Assembly (NCBI RefSeq): GCF_015686695.1 | Contig: NZ_JADPMR010000001.1 | Coordinates: forward strand, 2,418,001-2,482,000 | Origin: Vibrio nitrifigilis | GTDB taxonomy: Bacteria > Pseudomonadota > Gammaproteobacteria > Enterobacterales > Vibrionaceae | Direction of reading: 5' to 3' | Length of the DNA stretch: 64,000 nucleotides | Notes under the pieces: generated by a model | Told to the model about the DNA's origin: nothing | Seen by the model: only the letters and a program-made list of their open reading frames with translations | Database searches by the model: none | Made by a program: the position numbers and the translations under genes | Part shown: piece after piece, positions 19,018 through 27,254 of the stretch | Numbering within the stretch: position 1 is the first letter of the stretch | How the letters are laid out: every line of letters begins with the position of its first letter

Positions 19018-19653
19018 TTATCCCTTGCGCGATAAGATTACAAGATGACGCTCACCTTCCAACTCAGGAACTTTCAAAGATTTGACCGATATCACAGAAC
19101 ACCATTCAGGTAACTGATCTATTTCGTCTTGTGGCACATGACCTTTCAAAGCCAAAAAGACACCCGATTGTTGCTTGGGTAGATGATGACACCAATCCAC
19201 CATATCAAGCATTGAGGCAAAAGCTCGACTTAAAACACCATCAAAACCTTCACCCGCATCATAGTCTTCTACCCGACTTTGAATTGGCGTCACATTGCCA
19301 ATCTTCAACTCATGAATAACCTGTTTGATAAAACGAATTCGCTTTCCCAAGCTATCCAAAAGGACAAATTCTTTGTCAGGGTTCATGATTGATAGAGGAA
19401 TACCTGGCAACCCAGGCCCTGTACCTACATCAATAAACCGTTTTCCCTCAAGGGAAGAACTCACGACGATACTATCCAAGATATGTTTAACTAACATATC
19501 TATTGGATCTCGTACAGAGGTCAAATTGTACGCTTTATTCCATTTATTGAGGAGCTCAACGTAACCTACCAATTGTTCGCGTTGACGATCAGACACGTCC
19601 AAATCAGTCTGAGCGATCAAATCATCCAACTTCGCTCGCAATGGAGAACTCAT
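19018..19653 (-). CDS. rsmG: 16S rRNA m7G527 methyltransferase (RsmG/GidB)
   Basis: 211-aa SAM-dependent methyltransferase that modifies G527 of 16S rRNA; loss gives low-level streptomycin resistance in other bacteria. The SAM-binding motif FIDVGTGPGLPGIPL lies near residues 67-81, and DGVLSRAFAS fits the later conserved motif. Its ATG overlaps the mnmG stop by one base (TAATG), suggesting translational coupling. Confidence 0.96.
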   Translation of the reverse strand: MSSPLRAKLDDLIAQTDLDVSDRQREQLVGYVELLNKWNKAYNLTSVRDPIDMLVKHILDSIVVSSSLEGKRFIDVGTGPGLPGIPLSIMNPDKEFVLLDSLGKRIRFIKQVIHELKIGNVTPIQSRVEDYDAGEGFDGVLSRAFASMLDMVDWCHHLPKQQSGVFLALKGHVPQDEIDQLPEWCSVISVKSLKVPELEGERHLVILSRKG

Positions 19654-21548
19654 TACGCGGCTTCCCCTTTCTTAAGCATACCGTGCTTTTTCAGGTGTAC
19701 CAGTAGGATAGAGATCGCAGCTGGTGTAATTCCTGAAATACGTGATGCAACACCAATACTTTCCGGTTTAGCTTCGTTTAGTTTTAGCACGACTTCATTT
19801 GATAGACCTTTGACGTCTTTGTAGTCCAAATCAAATGGCAGTTTAGTATTTTCATGGCGAAGTGATTTTTCAATTTCGTCTTGTTGACGTTGAATATATC
19901 CTTCATATTTCACTTGAATTTCTACCTGCTCAGCAGCTTGGCTATCTTCGATGCCAGGCGCGTATGACGCCAGCGAAGTTAAACTTTCATAAGTCATTTC
20001 AGGACGACGAAGCAAATCTTCACCACTTGCTTCACGAGCCATCGGTGTTTTTAATAATTTATTAAGTTCATCAACAGACTCAGATTTTGGATTCATCCAA
20101 ATCGATTTCAGGCGTTGACGCTCTAATTCAATATTTTCAATTTTTTGATTGAAGCGAGCCCAACGCTCATCACTGATTAAGCCAAACTCTCGCGCTTGTT
20201 CAGTTAAGCGAAGATCCGCATTATCTTCACGCAGCATCAAGCGGTATTCAGCGCGGGAAGTAAACATGCGGTAAGGTTCTTTCGTGCCCATGGTAGAAAG
20301 ATCGTCAATCAACACGCCAACATAAGCTTGGTCACGACGTGGACTCCACCCTTCTTTGTCTTGACTAAATAAACTCGCATTCAGTCCAGCCATTAAACCT
20401 TGAGCAGCCGCTTCTTCGTAGCCAGTTGTGCCATTGATCTGCCCAGCAAAGAACAGACCGCTAATGAATTTCGTTTCAAAGGTATGTTTCAAATCACGAG
20501 GATCAAAGAAATCATATTCAATCGCATAACCTGGACGAACAATATGAGCATTTTCAAATCCTTTCATTGAACGAACGATTTGGACTTGAACATCAAACGG
20601 CAAACTTGTTGAAATACCATTTGGATAAAGCTCTGTGGTATTCAGACCTTCAGGCTCAATAAAAATTTGGTGGCTGTTTTTGTCTGCAAAACGCATTACC
20701 TTATCTTCAATAGATGGGCAATAGCGTGGTCCTACACCTTCAATAACACCTGAATACATTGGGCTACGATCTAAATTCGTACGAATAACATCGTGAGTCT
20801 TTTCGTTCGTATAGGTGATATAACACGGAATTTGATGTGGGTGCTGAGTTCGATTGCCCATGAAAGAAAACACAGGTGTTGGGTTATCACCATGCTGTTG
20901 AGCTAGTTGAGAAAAATCAACACTGTTTGCGTCAATACGCGGAGGTGTACCCGTTTTTAAACGTTCTACACGGAATGGCAATTCTCGAAGTCGATTTGCT
21001 AATGCGATCGATGGAGGATCGCCTGCACGGCCCCCTGAGAAGTTTTCCAGACCAATATGGATCTTTCCACCAAGGAAGGTACCAACGGTCAATACAACCG
21101 CTTTAGCGTGGAATTTGAGCCCCATTTGGGTCACCACACCCTTCACTTGATCGTTTTCAACGATAAGATCATCAGCAGCTTGCTGGAATAACGTTAAATT
21201 TGGAGTATTTTCCAGAGTATGGCGCACATACGCTTTGTACAACGCTCGGTCAGCTTGTGCTCGAGTAGCACGAACAGCAGGACCTTTTGATGCGTTGAGC
21301 GTTCTGAATTGAATACCTGCATGGTCAATAGCTTCAGCCATTAAACCGCCCATAGCATCGACTTCTTTTACAAGATGTCCTTTACCAATGCCACCAATAG
21401 CTGGGTTACAAGACATTTGTCCCAGAGTATCAATATTATGTGTTAAAAGTAGCGTTTTTTGGCCAGTGCGAGCGGCGGCTAGAGCGGCTTCCGTTCCTGC
21501 ATGACCGCCACCGACCACAATGACGTCAAATGTTTCGTGATAGAGCAT
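19653..21548 (-). CDS. mnmG: tRNA uridine-5-carboxymethylaminomethyl modification enzyme MnmG (GidA)
   Basis: 631-aa FAD protein that with MnmE makes the cmnm5/nm5 group on wobble U34. The FAD dinucleotide fold is at the N terminus (VIVVGGGHAGTEAALAAART, residues 9-28), followed by SCNPAIGGIGKGHLVKE and, near residue 370, the second family motif FFAGQINGTTGYEEAAAQGL. Length is close to E. coli (629). It starts about 100 bases from oriC and is transcribed away from it. Its partner mnmE lies on the other side of oriC. Confidence 0.98.
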   Translation of the reverse strand: MLYHETFDVIVVGGGHAGTEAALAAARTGQKTLLLTHNIDTLGQMSCNPAIGGIGKGHLVKEVDAMGGLMAEAIDHAGIQFRTLNASKGPAVRATRAQADRALYKAYVRHTLENTPNLTLFQQAADDLIVENDQVKGVVTQMGLKFHAKAVVLTVGTFLGGKIHIGLENFSGGRAGDPPSIALANRLRELPFRVERLKTGTPPRIDANSVDFSQLAQQHGDNPTPVFSFMGNRTQHPHQIPCYITYTNEKTHDVIRTNLDRSPMYSGVIEGVGPRYCPSIEDKVMRFADKNSHQIFIEPEGLNTTELYPNGISTSLPFDVQVQIVRSMKGFENAHIVRPGYAIEYDFFDPRDLKHTFETKFISGLFFAGQINGTTGYEEAAAQGLMAGLNASLFSQDKEGWSPRRDQAYVGVLIDDLSTMGTKEPYRMFTSRAEYRLMLREDNADLRLTEQAREFGLISDERWARFNQKIENIELERQRLKSIWMNPKSESVDELNKLLKTPMAREASGEDLLRRPEMTYESLTSLASYAPGIEDSQAAEQVEIQVKYEGYIQRQQDEIEKSLRHENTKLPFDLDYKDVKGLSNEVVLKLNEAKPESIGVASRISGITPAAISILLVHLKKHGMLKKGEAA

Positions 21549-21639
21549 GAACGACCTCAGGTGTTTCGTTAGAACTAAGGAAAATTAAAGGAGGCGTATT
21601 CTACCTTCTTTCTGCTGGCTATTAAATCGCTTTTCTAAT

Positions 21640-21935
21640 TTTTTATAGATCGAGTTTTAAGTAATTATATATAAAGATCTTTATATAGATCTCTTATTAG
21701 ATCTACTATTAGGATCGTCGATCTCTGTGGATAACTAAAAAATGATCATATGGATCATGGATCTTTAGACGATCATAACATGTGATCATCAACTGATCTG
21801 ATCGAGGATTAGCTGGGATCAAAATAGGTACTTATACACAGGGGTAAAAAACGATCAAAGTTATTATTTGGATAACTACCGGTTGATCACCGGATAACAT
21901 TGAACTTATCCACAGTCTAAGTGGTTATTATATGA
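21640..21935. other. oriC: Chromosomal replication origin oriC
   Basis: Lies between mnmG and mioC, the E. coli and V. cholerae chromosome-1 location. The unwinding element has 13-mers starting GATC at 21648, 21676, 21688 and 21700; the last three are spaced exactly 12 bases. DnaA boxes: R1 TGTGGATAA (21726-21734), R2 TTATACACA (21832-21840), R3 TTTGGATAA (21867-21875), R4 TTATCCACA (21906-21914), in the same order and orientation as E. coli. I count 16 GATC sites between 21648 and 21890, for Dam and SeqA control. The gene-free interval 21549-22034 holds nothing else except the mioC terminator. Confidence 0.97.
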
Positions 21936-21986
21936 CCGGTTAAACCTGGAAGTCGACTAATGTTTTGGTTTTGCATTCGTAAGATC

Positions 21987-22016
21987 GAAAAAAAAGCGAC
22001 TAAAAATTAGCCGCTT
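21987..22016 (-). terminator. mioC terminator next to oriC
   Basis: A 10-bp stem (arms 21994-22003 and 22007-22016, one G-U pair) is followed by eight Us on the minus strand, 18 bases past the mioC stop and about 70 bases before DnaA box R4. Confidence 0.85.
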
Positions 22017-22034
22017 CTATCTTGATCATAGTGA

Positions 22035-22472
22035 TTATTCAAATTTATCCGCGATGGTATTAAACCATTCTTCTGCTGCATCTTCTGGAACTGGGTGTTC
22101 TTGAACATCAATAGTTAAACAATCAGTAATAGGTTCAGCCCCAATATCCTCTAACAATGAATATGCATGTTTGCCAGCAGCACAAAACGTATCATAGCTA
22201 GAATCACCAATTGCAATTACAGCGTATTTGAGCCCCGCAGTCTTAGGCGGTGTCTCTTGTAAAGCGTTTATAAAGGGCTGGATATTATCAGGATATTCGC
22301 CAGCTCCATGAGTTGAAGTGATAATTAACCAAGTTCCTTCCACGGGAATTTCATCTAGATCTGGTTGATTGTGGATCGTAGTATCCAAGCCTTTCTCTTG
22401 CAGCAGATCATTTAGATGATCGCCAACGTATTCAGCACTTCCTAGCGTGCTGCCAGTAATTATATGGATCAT
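22035..22472 (-). CDS. mioC: Flavodoxin-like protein MioC
   Basis: 145-aa FMN-binding flavodoxin. The FMN phosphate loop is TGSTLGSAE (residues 6-14), with STHGAGEYPDN near 53-63 and AIGDSSYDTFCAAG near 86-99 forming the isoalloxazine site. MioC has been implicated in biotin synthase electron supply in E. coli; its physiological role is otherwise unclear. It is transcribed toward oriC, but a terminator lies between them. Confidence 0.95.
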   Translation of the reverse strand: MIHIITGSTLGSAEYVGDHLNDLLQEKGLDTTIHNQPDLDEIPVEGTWLIITSTHGAGEYPDNIQPFINALQETPPKTAGLKYAVIAIGDSSYDTFCAAGKHAYSLLEDIGAEPITDCLTIDVQEHPVPEDAAEEWFNTIADKFE

Positions 22473-22585
22473 TCTCTTATCCTGTTGGGTTTGTGCTTCT
22501 TAAACGACTTAAATGTATCCTATTTACGAATAAGAAATATTTCCAGTATTGTTTGCTAGATTACTCATTTTTACGTATCAAACAA

Positions 22586-22615
22586 AAAAGGCTTCCTCAT
22601 ATGAGGAAGCCTTTT
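22586..22615 (-). terminator. mnmE terminator
   Basis: A perfect 30-base palindrome (arms AAAAGGCTTCCTCAT and ATGAGGAAGCCTTTT), with further As on the plus strand, gives a U run on the minus strand 36 bases after mnmE. Confidence 0.9.
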
Positions 22616-22650
22616 ATCAATGAGTGATACAGGTATCTGTCACTATAACT

Positions 22651-24012
22651 CTATTTACCGATACAGAACGAAGAAAAGATGCGACCTAAGAGGTCATCTG
22701 AACTAAATTCCCCTGTAATTTCATTAAGATGTTGCTGAGCAATACGCAGTTCTTCGGCAAGTATCTCTCCGGCCATGTAACCTTCAAGTTGCTCCTTACC
22801 AATATCAAGGTGTTGAGATGCGCGTTCTAATGCATCTAAATGACGACGGCGCGCCATAAAGCCACCTTCTTGATTTCCAGCAAATCCCATACATTCTTTT
22901 AGATGGGTTCTTAAAGCTTCTACTCCATCTCCGGTTTTAGCTGACAGACGAATAAGAGTTGGATCGTTCTTGTCATCAAGCCCCAATGTTTCATTGGTTT
23001 GATCGACTTTATTACGAATAATGGTGATCCCAATATGGTCAGGTAAACGATCGACAAAGTCTGGCCAGATCTCTTTTGGGTCAGTAGCATCGGTTGTCGT
23101 ACCATCGACCATGAAAAGAACTCGGTCTGCTTGATTGATTTCGTCCCAAGCTCGTTCAATACCAATTTTTTCAACTTCATCAGAGGCTTCACGTAGGCCT
23201 GCTGTATCGATAATGTGCAACGGCATACCATCGATATGGATATGCTCTCTTAAAACGTCTCTCGTTGTTCCTGCGATGTCTGTAACGATGGCTGACTCTT
23301 TACCAGACAAGGAATTCAACAAACTCGATTTACCGGCGTTAGGTCGACCTGCGATCACAACTTTCATGCCTTCACGCATTATCGCACCTTGGTTAGCTTC
23401 TTTACGCACAGTATTAAGATTATCAATGATTGTATTTAAATCACTTGCGACTTTTCCATCGGCGAGAAAGTCGATTTCTTCTTCGGGGAAATCAATCGCA
23501 GCTTCCACATATATACGTAAATGAATCAGTGACTCTACTAGCGTATTGATGCGTTTAGAAAACTGCCCTTGTAGAGATTGCAGAGCAGATTTAGCTGCCT
23601 CTTCAGAGCTTGCATCAATCAAGTCAGCAATGGCTTCAGCCTGTGTTAAATCCATCTTGTCGTTTAGGAATGCTCGTTCAGAAAATTCGCCTGGACGTGC
23701 AGTTCGTACTCCGGGAATGGTCAAGATGCGTTTGATTAACATATCAATGACCACGGGACCACCGTGACCTTGAAGTTCTAGTACATCCTCACCTGTAAAT
23801 GAATGAGGATTAGGAAAATAAAGTGCGATTCCTTGGTCTAATTCAGTACCGTTTAAATCTTTGAATGGCAGATATTCTGCGTAACGAGGGCGTAATTGTT
23901 TTCCAGTGACTTCCAGTGCCACTTTTTCCGCTAGTGGGCCGGAAACACGGATAATGCCAACCCCGCCACGGCCAGAGGCGGTAGCTTGAGCGACGATGGT
24001 ATCTGTAGTCAT
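22651..24012 (-). CDS. mnmE: tRNA modification GTPase MnmE (TrmE)
   Basis: 453-aa GTPase that pairs with MnmG to modify U34 of tRNAs. The N-terminal tetrahydrofolate-binding domain (1-118) has GRGGVGIIRVSG. The G domain has the P-loop GRPNAGKSSLLN near 222, G2/G3 IAGTTRD and DTAG, and NKVD. The C terminus ends in the invariant CIGK motif (450-453), whose cysteine is important for activity in E. coli. It stands alone between mioC and yidC, with terminators on both sides. Confidence 0.98.
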   Translation of the reverse strand: MTTDTIVAQATASGRGGVGIIRVSGPLAEKVALEVTGKQLRPRYAEYLPFKDLNGTELDQGIALYFPNPHSFTGEDVLELQGHGGPVVIDMLIKRILTIPGVRTARPGEFSERAFLNDKMDLTQAEAIADLIDASSEEAAKSALQSLQGQFSKRINTLVESLIHLRIYVEAAIDFPEEEIDFLADGKVASDLNTIIDNLNTVRKEANQGAIMREGMKVVIAGRPNAGKSSLLNSLSGKESAIVTDIAGTTRDVLREHIHIDGMPLHIIDTAGLREASDEVEKIGIERAWDEINQADRVLFMVDGTTTDATDPKEIWPDFVDRLPDHIGITIIRNKVDQTNETLGLDDKNDPTLIRLSAKTGDGVEALRTHLKECMGFAGNQEGGFMARRRHLDALERASQHLDIGKEQLEGYMAGEILAEELRIAQQHLNEITGEFSSDDLLGRIFSSFCIGK

Positions 24013-24062
24013 AACGTTACCTGAGCAGGTTTGAATTTGCGTAATTGTAATCAGCCAATAAC

Positions 24063-24088
24063 AAAAAGGCGACCTTTTGGCCGCCTTT
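24063..24088 (-). terminator. yidC terminator
   Basis: The minus strand has stem AAAGGCG...CGCCTTT (one internal mismatch) ending in a U run, 17 bases after the yidC stop. Confidence 0.8.
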
Positions 24089-24105
24089 CTTATCTGTTTA
24101 TGTGC

Positions 24106-25758
24106 TTACTTTGTTTTACTGTGTAAGCCTTTCTTCTCCAGCGCCTTATAAATCATAGTTTGCTGAACAAGTGTTACGATATTCGACATCAAGTAGTAAA
24201 GAACCAATCCTGATGGGAAGAATAAGAAGAATGCTGAGAATACAACCGGCATAAAGGTCATAATCTTTTGTTGCATTGGATCTGTCACTGTAGACGGACT
24301 CATCTTCTGAATCATAAACATACTTACACCCATTAATACAGGTAGGATGAAGTATGGGTCTTGAGCTGACAAATCTTGAATCCAGCCAAAGAATGGCGAG
24401 TGACGTAGCTCAACAGATTCCATTAATGCCCAATATAGAGAAATGAAGATTGGCATCTGTAGGAAGATAGGTAAACAACCACCGAGTGGGTTTACTTTCT
24501 CAGTTTTGTACAGTTCCATCATTTCTTGGCTCATGCGTTGACGATCGTCACCGATACGCTCTTTCATTGCCTGAATCTTAGGCTGAAGCATGCGCATTTT
24601 TGCCATTGAAGTATATTGCGCTTTTGTTAGTGGGTACATTGCACCACGAACAATAAGAGTCAAACAGATGATAGCCACACCCCAGTTGCCAACAAAGCTT
24701 TGGATGAATGACAACAGCATATGTAGAGGTTTCGCAATAAACCATAACCAACCATAATCAACAACTAGATCTAGGTTATCGGCTGTTGCAGCCATTTGAT
24801 CTTGTAGTTTTGGTCCGACCCAAAGTGTTGCTTTGAATTCGCCAGACTGACCATTCTCAATGGTCTTATTCTTGGTTTGGATACCGATATCACCGTAGTT
24901 TTGGATAACACGGGTATATAGCGTTGGATCTTTTTCATCACGAGGAATCCATGCAGTGGCAAAGTAGTGCTGGATCATCGCTGCCCAACCTTTGTCATCT
25001 TTTAGCGTAATGTTTAGATTACGCTCTTGCATGTCATCAAAGCTGTATTTTTTGTAACGAGTATCTTCAGTAGAGTATGCGCCACCATGGTAAGTTGGCA
25101 TAGCTAGACTGCCACCAGAATCTTTTAGATTTTGACGCAGATGTGCGTACATGCTCACTTCAGCTTCTTTACCTGATTGGTTGTTGATGTCATAAACCAT
25201 ATCAAGTGCGTAGCTACCACGTTTTAGAATGAACGTTTTGGTGTAAGTGATGCCATTTGCTTGGTAAGTAAGAGGAATGCGTAATTCGTCTTTACCTTTT
25301 GCTAATGTGTAAGAAGATGCATTTGTGTGATAAACCGCACGTTTGTTCGTTTGGTCGATACCTTGAGGGCCAATCAGACCACTTTGAGCAATAAACTGAT
25401 GAGTTTTGGTGCGATCAAGTAAGATAAATGGATTGTTTGAGTGAAGCTTATCTGAATATTTGTTCAGTTTAGCTTCAACCACATCACCACCAGCGGTATC
25501 AATAGACAGAGTTAGAACGTCTGTTTTGACAGTAATAATCTTAGCAGCTTCTTCCGTAGCTTTAGTATTTGCTGAGATGCTTGCTGGCGCTGTTGCGTCA
25601 TTATCTGTAGGAGTTGCAGCACCTGCACTGCTATTATTTACCTGTTCAACTGCACTATTTGGTGTTTCTGTTGCTTTTTTATCTGCATTCCATTGGTTAA
25701 ACAGTAAAAAAGAGACTAACGCCAAAGCAATTAACAGAATATTACGTTGAGAATCCAT
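24106..25758 (-). CDS. yidC: Membrane protein insertase YidC
   Basis: 550-aa inner-membrane insertase and chaperone, acting alone or with SecYEG. The start (MDSQRNILLIALALVSFLLF) is the first transmembrane helix, then a large periplasmic beta-sandwich domain (about 60-340), then five-helix Oxa1 core with the positively charged groove (QYTSMAKMRMLQPKIQAMKE near 380). Length fits Gram-negative YidC (548 in E. coli). It follows yidD by 2 bases in the rpmH-rnpA-yidD-yidC group. Confidence 0.98.
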   Translation of the reverse strand: MDSQRNILLIALALVSFLLFNQWNADKKATETPNSAVEQVNNSSAGAATPTDNDATAPASISANTKATEEAAKIITVKTDVLTLSIDTAGGDVVEAKLNKYSDKLHSNNPFILLDRTKTHQFIAQSGLIGPQGIDQTNKRAVYHTNASSYTLAKGKDELRIPLTYQANGITYTKTFILKRGSYALDMVYDINNQSGKEAEVSMYAHLRQNLKDSGGSLAMPTYHGGAYSTEDTRYKKYSFDDMQERNLNITLKDDKGWAAMIQHYFATAWIPRDEKDPTLYTRVIQNYGDIGIQTKNKTIENGQSGEFKATLWVGPKLQDQMAATADNLDLVVDYGWLWFIAKPLHMLLSFIQSFVGNWGVAIICLTLIVRGAMYPLTKAQYTSMAKMRMLQPKIQAMKERIGDDRQRMSQEMMELYKTEKVNPLGGCLPIFLQMPIFISLYWALMESVELRHSPFFGWIQDLSAQDPYFILPVLMGVSMFMIQKMSPSTVTDPMQQKIMTFMPVVFSAFFLFFPSGLVLYYLMSNIVTLVQQTMIYKALEKKGLHSKTK

Positions 25759-25760
25759 CG

Positions 25761-26018
25761 TTATTTATCTCTGTCTTGTTTTTGGACTGGTGGAACGGGG
25801 TCATAACCCCCTTCGTTCAAAGGATGGCATTTTAATAGACGTTTGCCTGTTAACCAACACCCTTTTACAAAACCGTGAACTTTCAACGCTTCTATTGCAT
25901 ATTTAGAGCAAGTAGGAGTGAACCGACATCTAGGACCGATGAGCGGGCTGATTATCCATTGGTAGGCTTTAACCAGACCAATGGCTATCCACGTGAAGGG
26001 CGAGACAGGCGTTGCCAT
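25761..26018 (-). CDS. yidD: Membrane protein insertion efficiency factor YidD
   Basis: 85-aa protein with the YidD/DUF37 core: AYQWIISPLIGPRCRFTPTC (19-38) and the three conserved cysteines around C29, C38 and C60-64 region. It has a weak membrane-associating N terminus. It supports YidC-dependent insertion in E. coli. Its start overlaps rnpA by 34 bases, the usual arrangement. Confidence 0.95.
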   Translation of the reverse strand: MATPVSPFTWIAIGLVKAYQWIISPLIGPRCRFTPTCSKYAIEALKVHGFVKGCWLTGKRLLKCHPLNEGGYDPVPPVQKQDRDK

Positions 26019-26341
26019 AATTTATCAAACAAATTAAACATTTCCTCATTCGTTAAATCTTGCGCGCTCTTTTTCGCTATGACAACAAAATCTTTCTTCG
26101 GAAGTTCATGTTGTTTCAGGCGAAAGCTTTCTCGCGCTAATCGTTTAAAACGATTACGTCCAACCGCTGTTTTGATTTGCTTTTTAGGAACTGCCAAACC
26201 TAAACGTGGATGAGAAAGGTTATTTGCACGGGCAATAATGGTAAAATGAGGAGAGCCAGCTCGGTGAGCTTGCTGGAAGACTTTTTGATAATGCTCGGGA
26301 GTTAACAAACGTAACTCCCGATTAAACGCGTTCGTATTCAA
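25985..26341 (-). CDS. rnpA: Ribonuclease P protein component (RnpA)
   Basis: 118-aa basic protein subunit of RNase P, which removes the 5' leader of pre-tRNA. The RNR motif region is AVGRNRFKRLARESFR (about residues 61-76). N-terminal FNRELRLLTPEHYQKVFQ is typical. It follows rpmH by 13 bases. Confidence 0.97.
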   Translation of the reverse strand: MNTNAFNRELRLLTPEHYQKVFQQAHRAGSPHFTIIARANNLSHPRLGLAVPKKQIKTAVGRNRFKRLARESFRLKQHELPKKDFVVIAKKSAQDLTNEEMFNLFDKLWQRLSRPSRG

Positions 26342-26354
26342 AATAAACTAGCGC

Positions 26355-26489
26355 TTATTTTGAAAGGCGCTTACGGCCTTTTGCACGACGAGCGTTGATT
26401 ACTTTACGACCGTTCGCAGTAGCCATGCGTGCACGGAAACCGTGAGTGCGCTTGCGCTTTAGAACTGAAGGTTGAAAAGTGCGTTTCAT
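26355..26489 (-). CDS. rpmH: 50S ribosomal protein L34
   Basis: A 44-codon gene too short for simple ORF lists. Translation begins MKRTFQPSVLKRKRTHGF and ends GRKRLSK, with the invariant RARMATANGRKVI centre. It is highly basic, as expected for L34. It is the first gene of the rpmH-rnpA-yidD-yidC group, with a strong promoter 115 bases upstream. Confidence 0.98.
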   Translation of the reverse strand: MKRTFQPSVLKRKRTHGFRARMATANGRKVINARRAKGRKRLSK

Positions 26490-26603
26490 TGTTTAGTACC
26501 TTACTGATCAGTAGTTTTTAGGTTCATTAAACCCGGCGTGGGCAAATGTCTTCTCTGTATATTAAGAAAGAGACAATCCGACGCCTCTCAACAAAGAGGC
26601 GGA

Positions 26604-26632
26604 ATTGTAATCACAGTCACCAAAGGTGTCAA
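26604..26632 (-). promoter_or_regulatory. rpmH promoter
   Basis: On the minus strand a perfect -35 TTGACA (26627-26632), a 17-base spacer and -10 TACAAT (26604-26609) form a near-consensus sigma-70 promoter. The leader holds a short hairpin (26583-26600, GCCTCT/AGAGGC). Confidence 0.8.
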
Positions 26633-26639
26633 TGATTCG

Positions 26640-27254
26640 GTTGCCCAAAGCAAGCGACATTTAAATAATATTTAAGCGTACTTACTTATTCCGGTCGGCA
26701 GATTATACGGAGAATCTTTAAAATCTCAAGGATCCTTAGTCGATCCCGGCCTTATTTAAGTATTTCGTCAGTTAGGATCCTGTGGGTTATTGAAAATATC
26801 CTGTGGAGAAACCTTCCTTAACAATGTAGAGATTAATGATGGATATCACTGGCCGTTATATATTGATTCAATGGTGTCTTTGAATGGCGACTAAAGCCGT
26901 TTAGTGATCCAAGAATACTCACCTTTAATTTTCCCATTATGAAAAATAGGAATGTTTATCTGATTTATAGAAAAATAGCTCATTATGATGAGGTATCACC
27001 TATCTATTACCGAAAAATCTCATGATTAGAGTTAAAACACAACATATGGGGATAACTTGCCAAGATCTTTGGATATGTGGATCAAGGTGTGAGTAAATTG
27101 GGTTAAAAATGGGGGATCCTATCTATTAAAGTGGTATAGATTGTGAATAACTAAGATCTTATTCACATGTAATTGGATCAATCACTGGCGATCTGAGTTA
27201 TCAACAGGTAGAATTGGCAGTCTTTATCGTTCATTGATTAAGAGTGAGGGAAAC
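26640..27254 (+). promoter_or_regulatory. dnaA upstream region with DnaA-box-like sites
   Basis: About 615 gene-free bases precede dnaA. Three 9-mers are one mismatch from the DnaA box TTATCCACA: TGTGAATAA (27142-27150, reverse), TTATTCACA (27159-27167) and TTATCAACA (27198-27206); the first two form an inverted pair. Roughly ten GATC sites are spread across it. Autoregulation by DnaA and Dam/SeqA is inferred. I could not place a convincing sigma-70 promoter. Confidence 0.6.

Noticed and set aside
17134..21600. parS sites near parAB
   Set aside because: Sequences containing CACGTG were seen (for example near 5039, 18690, 25990 and 40970), but none fits the 16-bp TGTTTCACGTGAAACA consensus. 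They may lie outside the window.
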